Notes under the pieces: generated by a model
Told to the model about the DNA's origin: nothing
The model's input: only the letters and a program-made list of their open reading frames with translations
The model's database searches: none
Assembly: GCF_007995155.1 (NCBI RefSeq)
Contig: NZ_CP042593.1
Location: forward strand, 3,328,001-3,392,000
Direction: 5' to 3'
DNA: 64,000 bases
DNA from: Cytobacillus dafuensis
GTDB lineage: Bacteria > Bacillota > Bacilli > Bacillales > Cytobacillaceae
Position numbers and translations under genes: made by a program
In this document: in pieces, positions 17,156-25,658 of the stretch
Numbering within the stretch: position 1 is the stretch's first letter
How the letters are laid out: every line of letters begins with the position of its first letter

Positions 17156-18220
17156 TTTCCGAATTTCTTTTTCTTGCAGGATAATATGAAAGGATGAGCT
17201 AATTCCAGAAGGCATAATGAGACTGCGAATCGCCCTATTTCTCTTACTCACTTCAGAGAATGGATTCGGATCATAATGATCCTGTAAATCCTCTAAAATT
17301 CCTGATGTAATTAAAAATTCATCCTGTCTCCATTTGTTTATAAATTGAAGTCCATTCTTGCTTCCTAGATTAATAAATGCATCAAAATGAACATGACTCG
17401 TTATATCCATTTCTCCAGGATATAGAAGGATATTATTAATTTGCTGATGTTGATAATAGCCTCTTAAACTGCCTTCCCTTCGCCATAGTTTCTTCCATTC
17501 CTCATTCGTATAGCCATAATCAACTGTAAGAACCATTCCATTCGCAAGCACATTGGCAATGCTACAAATCATATCCTCCATTTGTAAAGGAATCTCGATT
17601 CTTTGACCATCTTTTATGTTCAATCCACTTTCCTTTAAAAAGGTTAATATTTGCTCGTTTTCCAGTGGAACTACACTCTCTGCAAGCTGATCATTTTCCA
17701 CAGTGACCATTATTTCCATTAATTGTCCATTTTGTTTTTCGATGACATGTACAGGAAAAGCATCAAATAGTTCATTCGAAAAAATCAGTCCTTCAAAAGG
17801 AGAAATTTCCATTAAGCTATCTATTTGTTTTACTCTTTCTGAAAAAATGATTTCATCCTGCTGAAGCTTTCGATGATGTGGACTTGCCTCTAAAATAAAA
17901 TAATGTATTGGTTCAGTCGATATTTTATTCCATTCATCAATAAATGCATTGGCAAAACGCCCTGTTCCTGCACCAATTTCACATATAGAGGCTTTGAGCT
18001 TATTTGCTTTTACTTGCTTATAAAACCATTTTGCTATTGATCTCCCATAAATATCTGATACATTACTTGACGTTATAAAATCTCCATCGCGTCCAATTTT
18101 ACACTTGTCCCGCATATAATAACCATATTGAGGATGATAAAGGGCAAGCTGAATATATTCTGCATATGTAATTCTTTGTAATGGGCTATTCAGGATCCAT
18201 TCTTTAAAAAAATTAATCAT
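17150..18220 (-). CDS. MidA/NDUFAF7-type SAM-dependent methyltransferase
   Basis: A 356-residue protein of the COG1565 family. The start LQRITYAEYIQLALYHPQYGYYM and GRDGDFITSSNVSDIYGRSIAKW are diagnostic, followed by the SAM-binding ICEIGAGTGRFANAFI at about 80-95, FSNELFDAFPVHVI and TVDYGYTNEEW. The mitochondrial homologue methylates an arginine of complex I; the bacterial substrate is not known. It has its own terminator and is separated from yqgX by 144 bp. Confidence 0.85.
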   Translation of the reverse strand: MINFFKEWILNSPLQRITYAEYIQLALYHPQYGYYMRDKCKIGRDGDFITSSNVSDIYGRSIAKWFYKQVKANKLKASICEIGAGTGRFANAFIDEWNKISTEPIHYFILEASPHHRKLQQDEIIFSERVKQIDSLMEISPFEGLIFSNELFDAFPVHVIEKQNGQLMEIMVTVENDQLAESVVPLENEQILTFLKESGLNIKDGQRIEIPLQMEDMICSIANVLANGMVLTVDYGYTNEEWKKLWRREGSLRGYYQHQQINNILLYPGEMDITSHVHFDAFINLGSKNGLQFINKWRQDEFLITSGILEDLQDHYDPNPFSEVSKRNRAIRSLIMPSGISSSFHIILQEKEIRKK

Positions 18221-18330
18221 ATTTGCTCCTTTTCACGTTTTCACCATTGACATAGTGATAACTTTATTATATTTTTATTGTAGTAGCTTAACTATATCCC
18301 CTCCCATTATATGAATAGAACATCCCCCAG

Positions 18331-18360
18331 AAAAGCCCTTCTCTTTTGAGAAGGGCTTTT
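18331..18360 (-). terminator. Terminator of yqgX
   Basis: Perfect 13-bp stem AAAAGCCCTTCTC / GAGAAGGGCTTTT, 4 bp after the yqgX stop. Confidence 0.85.
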
Positions 18361-18364
18361 CTAT

Positions 18365-19000
18365 TTAAAAACCATTAAGAAATGGATTAGAATCCATCTC
18401 CTGTCCGATCGTTGTAGCTGGTCCGTGTCCAGAAAGAACGATCGTTTCTTCTGGCAGAATTAATAATTTATCATGGATACTTTTTATAAGTTGATTATGG
18501 TTTCCGAAAGGAAGGTCTGTACGCCCGATACTTCCATTGAAAAGCGCATCACCGGCAATGACTAAGCCCGAATCTTGGAAATAAAATGATAAACTTCCTG
18601 GAGAATGTCCAGGAGTTTCTAAGATTTGAAAAGTGAAATCTCCAATTGTCATTTCTTGTTCTTCAGTAATGAAATAATCCGCTGGCTTCCCACTCACATT
18701 CTTTATCATCTCATAACGCAAGGAGCCATTCAATGCAGGATCAAGCAACCAATCAGCTTCCTTTTTGTGAATATAGACTGGAATGCCGAATTCTTCTCGA
18801 ATATCCTCGACCACTCCGATATGGTCAAAGTGGGCGTGTGTTAAAATTATTGCATGTGGCTTCAATTGATTATGACGAATATAATCGCTAAGCTTTTCAC
18901 TTTCTTCACCTGGGTCAAATATTAAACATGAATTGTCTTCCTTTGACAATACATAACAATTTGTTTGTAATGGTCCTAATGGTATCTGATTCCATTTCAT
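18365..19000 (-). CDS. yqgX: Metallo-beta-lactamase-fold hydrolase YqgX (glyoxalase II-like)
   Basis: A 211-residue soluble hydrolase. The metal motif is THAHFDHIG (HxHxDH) at about 55-63, followed by ETPGHSPGS (His), AGDALFNGSIGRTDL (Asp) and the final SGHGPATTIG (His), the full set for two metal ions. The short form without the glyoxalase II C-terminal domain fits YqgX, proposed to act in bacillithiol-dependent methylglyoxal removal. The gene stands alone with its own terminator. Confidence 0.88.
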   Translation of the reverse strand: MKWNQIPLGPLQTNCYVLSKEDNSCLIFDPGEESEKLSDYIRHNQLKPHAIILTHAHFDHIGVVEDIREEFGIPVYIHKKEADWLLDPALNGSLRYEMIKNVSGKPADYFITEEQEMTIGDFTFQILETPGHSPGSLSFYFQDSGLVIAGDALFNGSIGRTDLPFGNHNQLIKSIHDKLLILPEETIVLSGHGPATTIGQEMDSNPFLNGF

Positions 19001-19088
19001 GTGAATACCTCCATTCGATCGATTGATTAGATTTATTTTACACTAAAGTTAATAATAATTTAAAGAAAACTCTCTCAAGGAGAAAAAT

Positions 19089-19580
19089 ATGAAAATAATC
19101 TTTGCAGTTGAAGCAAACAATATCATTGAAGAAGTTCCTGAATTTATGGAACTCCTTGTAAAAGAAACAAAAGTATTTGATTTTCATGATTTAATCTTTA
19201 TGTTTGAAACATATGAAGAGGCGCGTCATGCAGAAGAATTACTGCTTGAGGCTGACCTATTTGAAAATCATTTCGAACTTCTTCTCGTAGATAATGGAGA
19301 AAAAGGAGAAACTTTTTCTGACTTTGGATTTGATACTCCCAACCAAACTTATCTGCTAAAGGAACTGCTTTGCTCGTTTTTCATTATTGGTGGGGATGAG
19401 GATTCCATTCGCATGGCAGTATTACAGCTCGATGAACATCTCCTATATAAATCTGTTCATGAAAAGGAAACAGTATATTTTGTGGAATCTCACTTAATTG
19501 AATTAGTAAAAGGGATTGCCGATGCTTACGACATAAAAGTGTCATTTTTTGAACTCGACAAACAAGTGAAAAAAATATAG
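19089..19580 (+). CDS. Unrecognised acidic 163-residue protein
   Basis: I do not recognise a family. The product is soluble and strongly acidic, particularly in the first half, with no signal peptide or membrane segment. Features visible are an alpha/beta-like pattern with KIIFAVEAN at the start, a run of E/D-rich helices (EEARHAEELLLEADLFENHFELLLVD) and a second hydrophobic strand FFIIGGDED. CAAGGAG lies seven bases before ATG. It lies between yqgX (divergent) and yqgW (same direction, 100 bp downstream), a place empty in B. subtilis as I recall. Codon use is like its neighbours. Confidence 0.7.
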   Translation: MKIIFAVEANNIIEEVPEFMELLVKETKVFDFHDLIFMFETYEEARHAEELLLEADLFENHFELLLVDNGEKGETFSDFGFDTPNQTYLLKELLCSFFIIGGDEDSIRMAVLQLDEHLLYKSVHEKETVYFVESHLIELVKGIADAYDIKVSFFELDKQVKKI

Positions 19581-19680
19581 AATATAATACGAGTGTATAA
19601 GTAAGTTTACATACAGTTTTTTATTTTTAATTAAAAAGGCATATGCCTGCTGATTATTATTTAAAAGGGGGCAATAAATA

Positions 19681-19854
19681 ATGGGACTAGTTATTATCTT
19701 CGCATTAGTTGCAGTTCTCGCTGGAATTGGTGCTTGGAGTGCGCTTAAGAACAAGAATATCCTAGGCTTTGTATTCGGAGCCGGTTCATTTGTTGTTTTC
19801 GGCGGTTTTGCTTTATTGACACTTATTAACAGTGGATACCCTGCAGTACACTAA
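19681..19854 (+). CDS. yqgW: Small membrane protein, DUF2759 family (YqgW)
   Basis: A 57-residue protein with two hydrophobic segments, MGLVIIFALVAVLAGIGAW and GFVFGAGSFVVFGGFALLTL, joined by the basic turn ALKNKN. AAAGGGGGC lies ten bases before ATG. Size, sequence character and position upstream of yqgV agree with YqgW (DUF2759), function unknown. A strong terminator begins 10 bp after the stop. Confidence 0.8.
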   Translation: MGLVIIFALVAVLAGIGAWSALKNKNILGFVFGAGSFVVFGGFALLTLINSGYPAVH

Positions 19855-19863
19855 GAAATGCTT

Positions 19864-19893
19864 AAACGCCTTCGGAATGTTCCGAAGGCGTTT
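19864..19893 (+). terminator. Terminator of yqgW
   Basis: Perfect 14-bp stem AAACGCCTTCGGAA-tg-TTCCGAAGGCGTTT, followed by only a short T/C tract. Confidence 0.8.
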
Positions 19894-19972
19894 CCCTTTG
19901 TACCAACCCCGTCATGAATAAGACAAGCTTAATTCTCTAGACTGCAAAAGCCATACTTATCTTGTAATTAAA

Positions 19973-20014
19973 AGAAGGACTGTCCAAACTATGGTGGACA
20001 GTCCTTTTTTCTAG
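19973..20014 (+). terminator. Unassigned intrinsic terminator
   Basis: An 11-bp stem AAGGACTGTCC / GGACAGTCCTT (19975-20006) followed by six T on the plus strand. The yqgW transcript already has a terminator 80 bp upstream and no open frame lies between, so its transcript is unexplained. The rest of 19894-20094 shows nothing else I can name. Confidence 0.7.
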
Positions 20015-20094
20015 GCTAATAGGAAAGTTTAAGTTTTTTAACGTACTAAAGTAAAGTGTGTTTTCAATTAAATTAACTTCTAATAAGATCGCAT

Positions 20095-20147
20095 AAGAAA
20101 AACTAAGGCATTTGCCAAAAAGGACTTGGCGAACGCAAGTTTTTCTA
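20095..20147. repeat. Dispersed palindromic repeat, copy at yqgV end
   Basis: Starts AAGAAAAACT and ends AAGTTTTTCT (outer arms), with GGCATTTGCC and GGACTTGGCGAACGC inside. It supplies the yqgV stop codon. One of about eight related intergenic elements in this window. Confidence 0.6.
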
Positions 20148-20462
20148 ATTATCATTTAATTGACTTACAACTCTTTCGACCTTTTCTTCCATCTTTCTTT
20201 TTACATCCCTGCGGTCATCAATACGGATATTTGTCGCTACCCTCATTAACCCATTTTCAAATGGGACCTCATGCATTGCCTGAATGACTTCGAATAATAC
20301 CGGCAGCTCTCCTTCGATAATCGTATTCATTGGTGTTAGCTGATATCTGATATGCCCTTTTTCTTCATACCCTTTTAATACACGTTGAATATCTGCTACA
20401 TAGCTGCTGACACTCGGTGTACTTGTTCCTATTGGTATTACAGTTACATCAACAATTGCCAT
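20145..20462 (-). CDS. yqgV: Thiamine-binding-like protein YqgV (MTH1187/UPF0045 family)
   Basis: A 105-residue ferredoxin-like protein. The N-terminal strand AIVDVTVIPIGTSTPSVSSYVADIQRVL and the central YQLTPMNTIIEGELPVLFEVIQAMHE are typical of the family, whose B. subtilis member binds thiamine. Probable tetramer. It is transcribed after yqgU, 23 bp away, and its stop lies in a palindromic repeat. Confidence 0.85.
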   Translation of the reverse strand: MAIVDVTVIPIGTSTPSVSSYVADIQRVLKGYEEKGHIRYQLTPMNTIIEGELPVLFEVIQAMHEVPFENGLMRVATNIRIDDRRDVKRKMEEKVERVVSQLNDN

Positions 20463-20485
20463 GCTAAATCATCCTTTATCTGTTT

Positions 20486-21631
20486 TTAGAAATCCTTTAT
20501 AAGTGGTATTACTTTTTTTGATTGTATGTCAATCAGCTTTTCAAAATTAAAGCCATACAAACAATACTTCCCATCTGGTGAACAGCTTAGCGGTTCATTT
20601 TTTAAATCTTCCATGATCACTTCTTTCTCACCTTTTACCGCATCAAACGACCACAGCTGAAATCCATCGCGATAAGAATCAGCTTCTGCACTGAAAAGTG
20701 GCTGAAAGGTAAGAAAATGATTCTCTGCATCAAAATCAAAATAAGGAACAAGCCAATCAGAGTAGCGCGTCAAATGCGGAACTGTAAAGGACGACAGCTC
20801 TTGAAAATCATTAGAGTGAAAGGTGTAAACAGCCTCATCTGATGCATTTGAGTTTACAGTAATCGTCATAATTAAATCTTTAACGGTTTTAACATAAAAT
20901 ACATCATTAAGGAGTATTTTTTCATTTTGCACGTTTATGCCCTTTTTTACAAGTGGGGCAAAGAGAGAAATATCTTTTTGATCCCAATTTAAATAAATGA
21001 TTTCATCCTTGTCTACCCAATTAACAAATGGCTCCTTATTATGGATCTCGTCTAGCTTCTTCTCTTTAATATTCATTTGAAACATCGAAAAATCCCAATT
21101 CTCCGAAAATGAAGAGATAAGTATCAAGTTTTCATCATAAGGATTCCACTCGAAAGTTAACTCATATGCACTGATGTGCTCAGACATTAACTGCTCGCCT
21201 TTTGGATCAATAATCGAAATAATTCCTTCATATGTACTTGGAGCGGAATGGATTAGAATGTATTGACCTGATGGACTCGGGACTACTGAAGATATTGGTA
21301 CCTCACTCTCAAAGATTAATGAACTCTCGCCTGTAAATACATTATAAGTATATACATTTGAGCCTAGCCCTACATTTGTCATGTAAATTATGGTTTCATT
21401 ATTTAACCAGCCATTTACTGTATTAAATTGCCCATTTTCAATTGGTATAGGGGTCATGGTTTCATTAGAAACAAATGAGTGAGGAATGGCTTCTTTACCT
21501 AGTGAAATATTATGCTTCTTTACAGGCTGCACCCCAACTTCTTTTTCATTTTGGCATCCAAATAAGATAAAAAGGGGAATTGTACATAAAAAAAGAAACA
21601 TACAGATACTGCTATTTTTCCTTTGCTCCAA
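20486..21631 (-). CDS. yqgU: Lipoprotein YqgU, beta-propeller-like
   Basis: A 381-residue lipoprotein: signal segment SICMFLFLCTIPLFILFGC with Cys26 as the probable lipidation site, then a mature extracellular domain with recurring aromatic/Asp strands (YTYNVFTGESSL, FTFHSNDFQ-like) suggesting a six- or seven-bladed propeller, as predicted for YqgU. Longer than my memory of the B. subtilis protein (about 350). Role unknown. Cotranscribed with yqgV. Confidence 0.8.
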   Translation of the reverse strand: MEQRKNSSICMFLFLCTIPLFILFGCQNEKEVGVQPVKKHNISLGKEAIPHSFVSNETMTPIPIENGQFNTVNGWLNNETIIYMTNVGLGSNVYTYNVFTGESSLIFESEVPISSVVPSPSGQYILIHSAPSTYEGIISIIDPKGEQLMSEHISAYELTFEWNPYDENLILISSFSENWDFSMFQMNIKEKKLDEIHNKEPFVNWVDKDEIIYLNWDQKDISLFAPLVKKGINVQNEKILLNDVFYVKTVKDLIMTITVNSNASDEAVYTFHSNDFQELSSFTVPHLTRYSDWLVPYFDFDAENHFLTFQPLFSAEADSYRDGFQLWSFDAVKGEKEVIMEDLKNEPLSCSPDGKYCLYGFNFEKLIDIQSKKVIPLIKDF

Positions 21632-21700
21632 TTCCTCACCCCTTTTCTCTATCCTATACTTATTACGAAAGAAAATAAAAATTGTTTCATTTTTAACAAA

Positions 21701-21726
21701 GAAAAAGCCGGAATAACGGCTTTTTC
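21701..21726 (-). terminator. Terminator of yqgT
   Basis: GAAAAAGCCG-gaataa-CGGCTTTTTC, 18 bp after the yqgT stop. Confidence 0.85.
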
Positions 21727-21743
21727 TTAATCCAAAACTTATT

Positions 21744-22931
21744 CTACATGTATAATGCCGCTAGGTAAATACCGAGAACCTCTTCAAAAATTTCATCAAA
21801 TTGTGATAACGGTAAAGGATTAATTCCTTTTCCCATTTCTATTGTAAAACCCGGCTTACGAAATTCCTTAATAAACCAATCTTTAAACCCGGCAAAGCTA
21901 TAAATATATTGTACTGATTTATAACCACTTACTCTAGAAAATTCTTCAGCAAGAGCTCTTGATTCAGGAGGCTCTAAACCCTCATACCCCCAGTAAATCT
22001 CTTCACCTTGAGTATGAAAAGCAAGTACTCGATTAAATTGGCGATTTTTTGCCAAATCCGCCATTGCAATTGCCTCAGGTTCAGTCAATGGGGCTGTCCC
22101 TGGGTAGTCTCTTGGTGCTGGAGACTTTTCAGGTGATCTCTCCTTCTCGATCTCCCATTTTGCCGGAAATTGATCGTTTAAATCAACACCCCTTATGTTT
22201 GCTTTCCAACCTGAGAAATCTGTACTTCCACGATTAATATTTATTACTTGCTCTCTAACTTCTGGAGAGGGCCCGTTAAGAACTAAATCGACTCCATCGG
22301 GATTAACCATCGGCACTATTGAAATATTTACCGATTGATATAAGGGCATGGTTTGAAGTCCTCTTATCGGTTTGATATTTGTTAGGGATAAGAGAAAATA
22401 ATTTAATAACGCCATTAAAACACTCGAGGTAATCCATTCATTTGCATGAATGGATGCATTAAAATGCACCTTTTTCGTTCCTTTACCAAGTTGAATCTCG
22501 TAAATAGGCTTCCCTAATACAGTGTTGCCAATCGTAGTCACCTTAATAAACGGAAATATTGCCTTTAAATTTCTTATATCCTCTGTTACTGCTTCGTAAT
22601 GATAATTCTTCATTCCAGAGACTATAGGTGTGATGACTCTTTTAGGAATAAGTATTGTCGACCCTGTTTGCAGCTGATTTGGGTTCATATTTTGATTAAT
22701 TAGAAGCAAAGCATCCACAGCCAAATGTTTTCCAACACTAATCTTCCATAATGTATCACCTTTTTTTATTTTATACGTTTGTGTAATAAATCCGGGTATA
22801 AGTACCTCCTGACCTATAAACAAGGAGTTCGGATTGATTGTGGGATTAGAATCGATGAGCAAATTTAATGGGATCATAAACAGGCGGCTATAATACCATA
22901 GAGTATCTCCTGAACGTACTTTAACTCTCAT
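21744..22931 (-). CDS. yqgT: LysM-containing M14 peptidase YqgT (gamma-D-glutamyl-meso-DAP endopeptidase type)
   Basis: A 395-residue protein with two LysM domains (about 1-45 and 50-97, each with SGDTLWYYSR or KGDTLWKIS) followed by an M14 zinc carboxypeptidase domain. Zinc ligands are His and Glu in ASIHANEWITSS and a later His in LAFHTQGEE; the catalytic Glu is in PGFTIEMGKG. Such enzymes cut peptidoglycan stem peptides. No signal peptide precedes the first LysM, as is usual for the ENP1 type. GGGAGG nine bases upstream selects the ATG at 22931 over one three codons earlier. Confidence 0.9.
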   Translation of the reverse strand: MRVKVRSGDTLWYYSRLFMIPLNLLIDSNPTINPNSLFIGQEVLIPGFITQTYKIKKGDTLWKISVGKHLAVDALLLINQNMNPNQLQTGSTILIPKRVITPIVSGMKNYHYEAVTEDIRNLKAIFPFIKVTTIGNTVLGKPIYEIQLGKGTKKVHFNASIHANEWITSSVLMALLNYFLLSLTNIKPIRGLQTMPLYQSVNISIVPMVNPDGVDLVLNGPSPEVREQVININRGSTDFSGWKANIRGVDLNDQFPAKWEIEKERSPEKSPAPRDYPGTAPLTEPEAIAMADLAKNRQFNRVLAFHTQGEEIYWGYEGLEPPESRALAEEFSRVSGYKSVQYIYSFAGFKDWFIKEFRKPGFTIEMGKGINPLPLSQFDEIFEEVLGIYLAALYM

Positions 22932-23116
22932 TTCAATCATCCTCCCTTATCCATTCATTTTTATGAAGAAATACAGGAAAAAATGACAGGACTGTAAGAA
23001 AAGCATAATCCCTATCGAAAGCATTAAGGTCAATTGTTCTTGCGATGAATATGCAAAGCAGCCTTCCTTGTAGAGCTATGCATTTCTCCAACGCGAGTAA
23101 AGTATTTTGATCAAAG

Positions 23117-23148
23117 AAAAAACCTGCAAATAATTGCAGGCTTTTTCG
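23117..23148 (-). terminator. Terminator of the LTA synthase gene
   Basis: CCTGCAA-ataa-TTGCAGG flanked by GAAAAAA and CTTTTTC, ending 2 bp from the stop. Confidence 0.87.
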
Positions 23149-23150
23149 TG

Positions 23151-25052
23151 CTAATTAGAATCAAATTTAATTTCATTACCAAATGTCTTTGAATTTCTAA
23201 ACTCTTCATCTTCATAGAACCGAAGGAGATCTCCATAAATAATCTTGTCAGAGTATTCTAGCTCATTTTTCGCTTTTTCAATATATGGTTCACATGCACT
23301 GTTATCTGTAGGTTCCCCTGTTCCTTTATCGTAACAAGTCTCACGAGTATAAATATTATTTTTTGTAATAAAGCTTCCATCACGTAAAACCGTAAACTCC
23401 AATTTGTCCTCTGAGAATAAGTCTGATCCAAAATCAATATTATTTTTCGTATTAATTCCTAATAAATGAAGGATGGTTGGCTTTACATCCATTTGCCCAG
23501 ACACAGTTGAAATTGTTTCACCTTTTTGTCCAGGTATATGAATGATAAATGGTACTCTCTGAAGCTGAGTACTAACATAAGGAGTCACTTCTTCTCCTAA
23601 AAATTCACCCATTGCTTTGTTATGGTTTTCAGAAATACCGTAATGGTCTCCATAAAGTACGATGATTGAATCATCATATAGGCCTTCTGCTTTTAATCGT
23701 TCGATAAATAGCTTTAAAGCTTCATCTTGATAACGAACTGTTGGGAAGTAATTATTCACCGTTTTATTATTCGAAGTATACGGCTCAATAAATCGATCTT
23801 CTTCATCTAACTCAAATGGAAAATGATTCGTTAAAGTAATAAATTTCGCATAAAATGGCTGTGGCATTTCCTTCAAATGCTGAACGGATTGTTCAAAAAA
23901 ATCAATGTCCTTCAATCCCCAGCCAACAGAATTTTCAGCAGTTACTTCATAATCAGGAAGTGAATAGAATCGGTCATAACCTAATGATTGATACATAATA
24001 TCTCTATTCCAGAAGCTCTTGTTATTGGCGTGTAAGGCAGCTGTATAATAACCATTATTCCCCAAAATATCAGGTGTTGCAGTATATTCATTACCAGAGT
24101 GTGTAAAGAAAACTGCCCCACGACTTAATGGATAAAGAGAATTTTCCACAATAAACTCTGAGTCTGATGTTTTTCCCTGTGCAGTTTGATGGTAGAAATT
24201 ATCAAAATAATAGCTTTCTTTAATAAAGTCATTCAAAAACGGCGTTATTTCTTGGCCATTTACCGTTTCATTAATAACAAAGCTCTGAGTAGATTCTAAT
24301 GAAATCAAAATGACGTTTTTATTCTTCGCAATTCCGAATAGTTCATCATTCGGCTTTTTATAATTTGCATTGATATAGTTATCAATATCAACTAACTCAC
24401 TGCCATCTGCCAAAGCCCTTTGGGCAGATGATTTAGATTGAAGAAAAGCATCATAAAGATGATAATTATATGTCCCAATATTTTTAACTAGCATTTCACG
24501 GTCAAAGGTTCTAGTAAGAAGCTGTGGACGTTCAGTTTCAGCTAATCCAAGATTAAAAAAGGCAATGGCGACTGCAATAAGGAAGTATGCTCTTCGATCC
24601 ACCTTAGAAAATTTCCTTTGTATGACGAATTTAGGCTTTGAAAATACAATTAACGCCAAAATTATAACATCAGCAAAATAAAAAATATCAGTGAATTTCA
24701 ATAATTCATTTACACTACTACCTAAATCACTCATATTACTCGTTTGAAAAAGAACTGGAATCGTTAAGAAATCATTAAAGAACCTATAAAAGACTACATT
24801 TGCAAATAATACGACGGATACGAGAAAGCTTGTGATGAGTATGTAGCGTTTTTGATTCTTTTCTTTCATAAATAAGCTTATTCCAAAAACAAATAGCAAA
24901 AAGCTTAATGGGTTTATAAATAAAATAAACTCCTGTTTCCAATTTTCAATTTTAATATCAAAGCTAGTTTTGTACGTAATGTACGTTTTTAGCCAAAGGA
25001 GCACTATTGCAATACCTAAAAGTGAAATCCTTGACCATTTGAAATTCTTCAT
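23151..25052 (-). CDS. yqgS: Lipoteichoic acid synthase family protein YqgS
   Basis: Polymerises glycerol phosphate from phosphatidylglycerol on the outer membrane face. Five membrane segments in residues 1-170 precede a sulfatase-like domain. Metal ligand E253 is in ISLESTQ, the phospho-accepting threonine is T295 in GKTSDSEF, and later ligands are in LYGDHYG. ALA in [11 protein letters not shown] is the signal-peptidase cleavage site known to release the LtaS catalytic domain. The 633 residues match B. subtilis YqgS. It is the last gene of the gluP operon. Confidence 0.9.
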   Translation of the reverse strand: MKNFKWSRISLLGIAIVLLWLKTYITYKTSFDIKIENWKQEFILFINPLSFLLFVFGISLFMKEKNQKRYILITSFLVSVVLFANVVFYRFFNDFLTIPVLFQTSNMSDLGSSVNELLKFTDIFYFADVIILALIVFSKPKFVIQRKFSKVDRRAYFLIAVAIAFFNLGLAETERPQLLTRTFDREMLVKNIGTYNYHLYDAFLQSKSSAQRALADGSELVDIDNYINANYKKPNDELFGIAKNKNVILISLESTQSFVINETVNGQEITPFLNDFIKESYYFDNFYHQTAQGKTSDSEFIVENSLYPLSRGAVFFTHSGNEYTATPDILGNNGYYTAALHANNKSFWNRDIMYQSLGYDRFYSLPDYEVTAENSVGWGLKDIDFFEQSVQHLKEMPQPFYAKFITLTNHFPFELDEEDRFIEPYTSNNKTVNNYFPTVRYQDEALKLFIERLKAEGLYDDSIIVLYGDHYGISENHNKAMGEFLGEEVTPYVSTQLQRVPFIIHIPGQKGETISTVSGQMDVKPTILHLLGINTKNNIDFGSDLFSEDKLEFTVLRDGSFITKNNIYTRETCYDKGTGEPTDNSACEPYIEKAKNELEYSDKIIYGDLLRFYEDEEFRNSKTFGNEIKFDSN

Positions 25053-25194
25053 AATAAGTGAAACCCTCCCTGTTTTTGAAGAACAGATATGGAATTTTTT
25101 GTCGTTTTTTTACATTTTTAGGATAGATTGTTTTGAATCAAACATTATCTTAATACTTTTTTTACAAAAAATCAAATGAGAATTTAACATATTT

Positions 25195-25401
25195 TTATAT
25201 AATTATAGGTTGCTTTATATTCTCTTTATCCAAAGTATTAGACGATTGAATCTTTGAAAAGTTTCGTGTTTGTCCATTTTCTAAAAAAATGATTCTTCCG
25301 CCCTGTATCATTTTTCCTTCAAAAAAAAGAGAATCCGCTCTAATCACGAATTCCCTTGAAATTTCCAGAACTAAAGTTCTATACAGTTTTATGTTAGTCA
25401 A
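25195..25401 (-). CDS. Small unrecognised protein downstream of yqgQ
   Basis: A 68-codon frame starting with TTG, 26 bp after yqgQ, without a strong ribosome site. The predicted product has REFVIRADSLFFEGKMIQGGRIIFLENGQT, which alternates like small beta-barrel strands. In B. subtilis the glucokinase gene glcK occupies this spot and nothing here resembles it. Coding is plausible from the operon position and amino acid pattern, but not certain. Confidence 0.45.
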   Translation of the reverse strand: MTNIKLYRTLVLEISREFVIRADSLFFEGKMIQGGRIIFLENGQTRNFSKIQSSNTLDKENIKQPIII

Positions 25402-25427
25402 TCCACAACAATTAGCCCAACAAAGGA

Positions 25428-25628
25428 TCAGCCTTTTTCTTTTAAAAGCTTAGCCTCATGTCTTAATAATAAAATGGCAGTTTGATAATCTTTTGTTTCA
25501 ATGAGCTGTGATTGATAAAGCTCCTTCATTTCAGCCTCCATCAGCTCTAAATCTGCAACCCTGTCACCAATATAGATGATTGTTCCGAACCTTTTTAGAA
25601 GTTGTTGAATATCGTAAATTGTTTTCAT
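25428..25628 (-). CDS. yqgQ: YqgQ family protein (DUF910)
   Basis: A 66-residue helical protein, MKTIYDIQQLLKRFGTIIYIGDR..., matching the small three-helix YqgQ family, proposed to bind single-stranded nucleic acid. It follows gluP after 30 bp with AGGGAAC before the start, and precedes the unknown 68-codon frame. Confidence 0.87.
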   Translation of the reverse strand: MKTIYDIQQLLKRFGTIIYIGDRVADLELMEAEMKELYQSQLIETKDYQTAILLLRHEAKLLKEKG

Positions 25629-25658
25629 TCTGTTCCCTCATATCAAAAAAAGTAAATT

